From Polycladospora coralii (lineage in GTDB: Bacteria > Bacillota > Bacilli > Thermoactinomycetales > Thermoactinomycetaceae), in assembly GCF_014773435.2 (NCBI RefSeq), contig NZ_JACXAG020000001.1, forward strand, positions 186,001 to 250,000: DNA of 64,000 nt, in the 5' to 3' direction. The first letter of the stretch is position 1, and each line of letters opens with the position of its first letter. Position numbers and translations under genes: made by a program. Positions 62,450 through 64,000 of the stretch are shown here, in pieces. The notes beneath the pieces were generated by a model. The model had not been told where the DNA came from and did no database searches. It saw only the letters and a list, made by a program, of their open reading frames with translations.

Positions 62450-63544
62450 CTACTTGGTTCGCTTATAAAATGGAGTCGGAATGACAATCGCTTTCAATCT
62501 CTTCCCTCTAATTTCAACCTCTACTTCTTGGTCTATTTGAGTGTACGCTATATTTACCAACGCAAGCCCAATATTTTGTTTCAGCGTAGGGGATTGTGTG
62601 CCTGTGGTGATCGTCCCAATTTGCTTGTTTCCACTCCATACCGTGTAACCATTTCGTGGAATTCCGCGATCTAACATCTCGAGTCCAATTAATTGGCGTG
62701 TTAAACCCGTTTCTTTTTGTTTCAACAAAGCTGCTTGCCCTATGAACTCCCCTTTATCAAGCTTTACAGCGAAGCCCAACTTCGCTTCTAAGGGAGATAT
62801 CGAAGCGGACAATTCTTGACCATACAATGGCAATCGTGCTTCAAATCGCAAAGTGTCACGCGCACCTAACCCGCAGGGAAGTAATCCTTCCACTCCTCCA
62901 ACTTCTATGATTTTCTTCCATAAGAAGGGGGCATCTTCAGCATCAAAATAGAGTTCAAACCCATCTTCACCTGTATAACCGGAGCGAGAGACCAGTACAG
63001 GAATACCTGCAATATCTACATTTTCTTTAAAAGAGAAAAACTTGATCTCTGCTAAATCTTGAGCTGTCATCTTTTGCAAAATTTTCTCCGCAAGCGGCCC
63101 TTGAATGGCAAGTTGGGCGATTGAATCTGAGCGGTTTTGCACCGTAACATCTCCAGTTTGCCATTCTTTTATCCAAGCCACATCTTTCTCAATGTTAGAA
63201 GCATTAATGACCAATAAATACGTTTCTTCGCTGGTACGGTACAGTAATAGATCATCTACAGTACCACCATCTGGATAACACATCAAAGTATATTGCGCTT
63301 TACCAACTTGTAATTTTTCTGCATCATTCGTGGTTAGTTTTTGTATCAGGGCAAGAGCATCTGGACCACTAATCTCAACCTCTCCCATATGTGAAACATC
63401 AAATAAACCTGCTCGAGTTCGAACCGCTTCATGCTCCTGTTTAATGCCTATGAATTGAACAGGCATTTCCCAACCGCCAAAAGGAACTAACTTACAAGAA
63501 TCTTTATACGTTTCATATAGGGGAGTTCGCTTTAAATTTGACAT
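62450..63544 (-). CDS. gcvT: Aminomethyltransferase (T protein of glycine cleavage)
   Basis: Tetrahydrofolate-dependent release of ammonia and transfer of the one-carbon unit. The N-terminal [20 protein letters not shown] and the [20 protein letters not shown] segment are signatures. 364 aa from the ATG at 63544, 6 nt after GGAGGT; an ATG one codon earlier is possible. First gene after the glycine riboswitch. Confidence 0.96.
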   Translation of the reverse strand: MSNLKRTPLYETYKDSCKLVPFGGWEMPVQFIGIKQEHEAVRTRAGLFDVSHMGEVEISGPDALALIQKLTTNDAEKLQVGKAQYTLMCYPDGGTVDDLLLYRTSEETYLLVINASNIEKDVAWIKEWQTGDVTVQNRSDSIAQLAIQGPLAEKILQKMTAQDLAEIKFFSFKENVDIAGIPVLVSRSGYTGEDGFELYFDAEDAPFLWKKIIEVGGVEGLLPCGLGARDTLRFEARLPLYGQELSASISPLEAKLGFAVKLDKGEFIGQAALLKQKETGLTRQLIGLEMLDRGIPRNGYTVWSGNKQIGTITTGTQSPTLKQNIGLALVNIAYTQIDQEVEVEIRGKRLKAIVIPTPFYKRTK

Positions 63545-63564
63545 CATTACACCTCCGCGTACAT

Positions 63565-63618
63565 AAAAGGACAGAGCAGACCCCTTCCAATTACCTTGGA
63601 TGGATCTGCTCTGTCCTT
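63565..63618 (-). terminator. Terminator of the glycine riboswitch expression platform
   Basis: AAGGACAGAGCAGA and TCTGCTCTGTCCTT arms (14 bp; 63567-63580 and 63605-63618) followed by T4 on the minus strand, 20 nt before gcvT. Glycine binding by the upstream aptamers is expected to prevent its formation. Confidence 0.85.
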
Positions 63619-63805
63619 ACAACCTGAGAGTTTTCTTTGCTTTATACATGCAAAGTTGCCCCTTGGGTGGCTTATATGTAGATAAGCACTCTCCAGAGAA
63701 GCGTCCAGCGAGCCTCCTTTTGCCTGAGAGATTCATCTGGTCTACATCCTAGAACCAGACTTGCTCCTTCGGCGCCACTTGATCGTGGTCTCTCCTCTCG
63801 CCTTC
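63619..63805 (-). ncRNA. Tandem glycine riboswitch
   Basis: Two similar aptamers on the minus strand. Aptamer I (about 63801-63716) has GGAGAGACC, GCCGAAGGAGCAA and CTCTCAGGCAAAAGGA. Aptamer II (about 63702-63620) has TCTGGAGAGTG, GCCACCCAAGGGGCAA and ACTCTCAGG. A short linker joins them, and a terminator follows. This is the classical arrangement before gcvT in Bacillales; glycine should turn the operon on. Confidence 0.96.
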
Positions 63806-64000
63806 AACCGCCGAACAATATTACATTAACTTACCCATATTGTGCCATAAAACCCGGTATATTACGAGTCTTTTTTTTGAAAAAGTACGTCTTTTTTCGA
63901 ATGGTTTCAAATTGAACGAGCACCTCGTGTCAACTTATATGTTTGCATAAAGAGCGATGTATGAATTGAGATATTTCTCCACATAATACAACGGATATGA

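Noticed and set aside
63812-64000. A gene or clear gcv promoter at the right edge
   Set aside because: No frame with a ribosome binding site; TGTAAT-like -10 sequences exist but have no convincing -35.

Overview
This 64 kb window is chromosomal core sequence of a moderately AT-rich, endospore-forming Gram-positive bacterium of the order Bacillales. Spore genes (spoIVA, ypeB, a YIEGIA pair), a TRAP-controlled trp operon, mecA, resBCDE and a bacillithiol-related reductase (ypdA) support this. Late genes of the futalosine menaquinone route sit in the place where Bacillus subtilis has only menG and hepT. Together these suggest a Thermoactinomycetaceae-like lineage; this is an inference, because no rRNA is present.

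Layout. (1) 1-12202, minus strand: the aromatic supra-operon, read aroC-aroB-aroH, then trpEDCFBA-hisC-tyrA-aroA; aroA runs off the left edge. A promoter in the 3' end of aroH drives trp through a leader with eleven (G/U)AG-type triplets, an antiterminator and a terminator. trpG is absent. (2) 12357-13253, plus: a PAP2/vanadium haloperoxidase-like protein. (3) 13285-18564, minus: ndk, hepT, mqnA, ubiX-like, mqnP, menG, hepS. (4) 18699-23545: an anchored protein of unknown function, mtrB (TRAP), an unrecognised plus-strand gene, tRNA-Pro(GGG), folE, hbs and spoIVA. (5) 24053-33340: yphF/yphE-like genes, an unrecognised basic protein, gpsA-plsY-der, the YIEGIA pair, a YphA-like membrane protein, rpsA, plsC and cmk. 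(6) 33636-43525: ypeB (without sleB), ansA, a purine permease, ypdA, gluD, mecA, a CPBP protein, ferredoxin, a rhodanese and pyrophosphatase. (7) 43545-49788: a UvrD-type helicase, then a serine T-box that controls an aminotransferase and serA, followed by an SDR. (8) 49892-51383: accessory segment with a VOC protein, a probable TnpB remnant and a cysteine-containing unknown protein behind a hairpin that hides its ribosome binding site. (9) 51528-57809, minus: rluB, resB, resC/ccsA, resD, resE, with no resA. (10) 57962-64000: cardiolipin synthase, then gcvT-gcvPA-gcvPB behind a tandem glycine riboswitch.

The main logic is amino-acid supply under RNA-based control: TRAP for tryptophan, a T-box for serine and a glycine riboswitch for glycine cleavage. 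TRAP and folE are encoded near the pathway they serve, as in B. subtilis, but folE and mtrB are separated here by about 1.4 kb. No prophage, CRISPR array or intact transposon was found. The strongest candidates for new biology are a second array of NAG triplets over the aroC start, the menaquinone genes embedded in the TRAP neighbourhood, a dispersed structured repeat, and the accessory segment near 50-51 kb.
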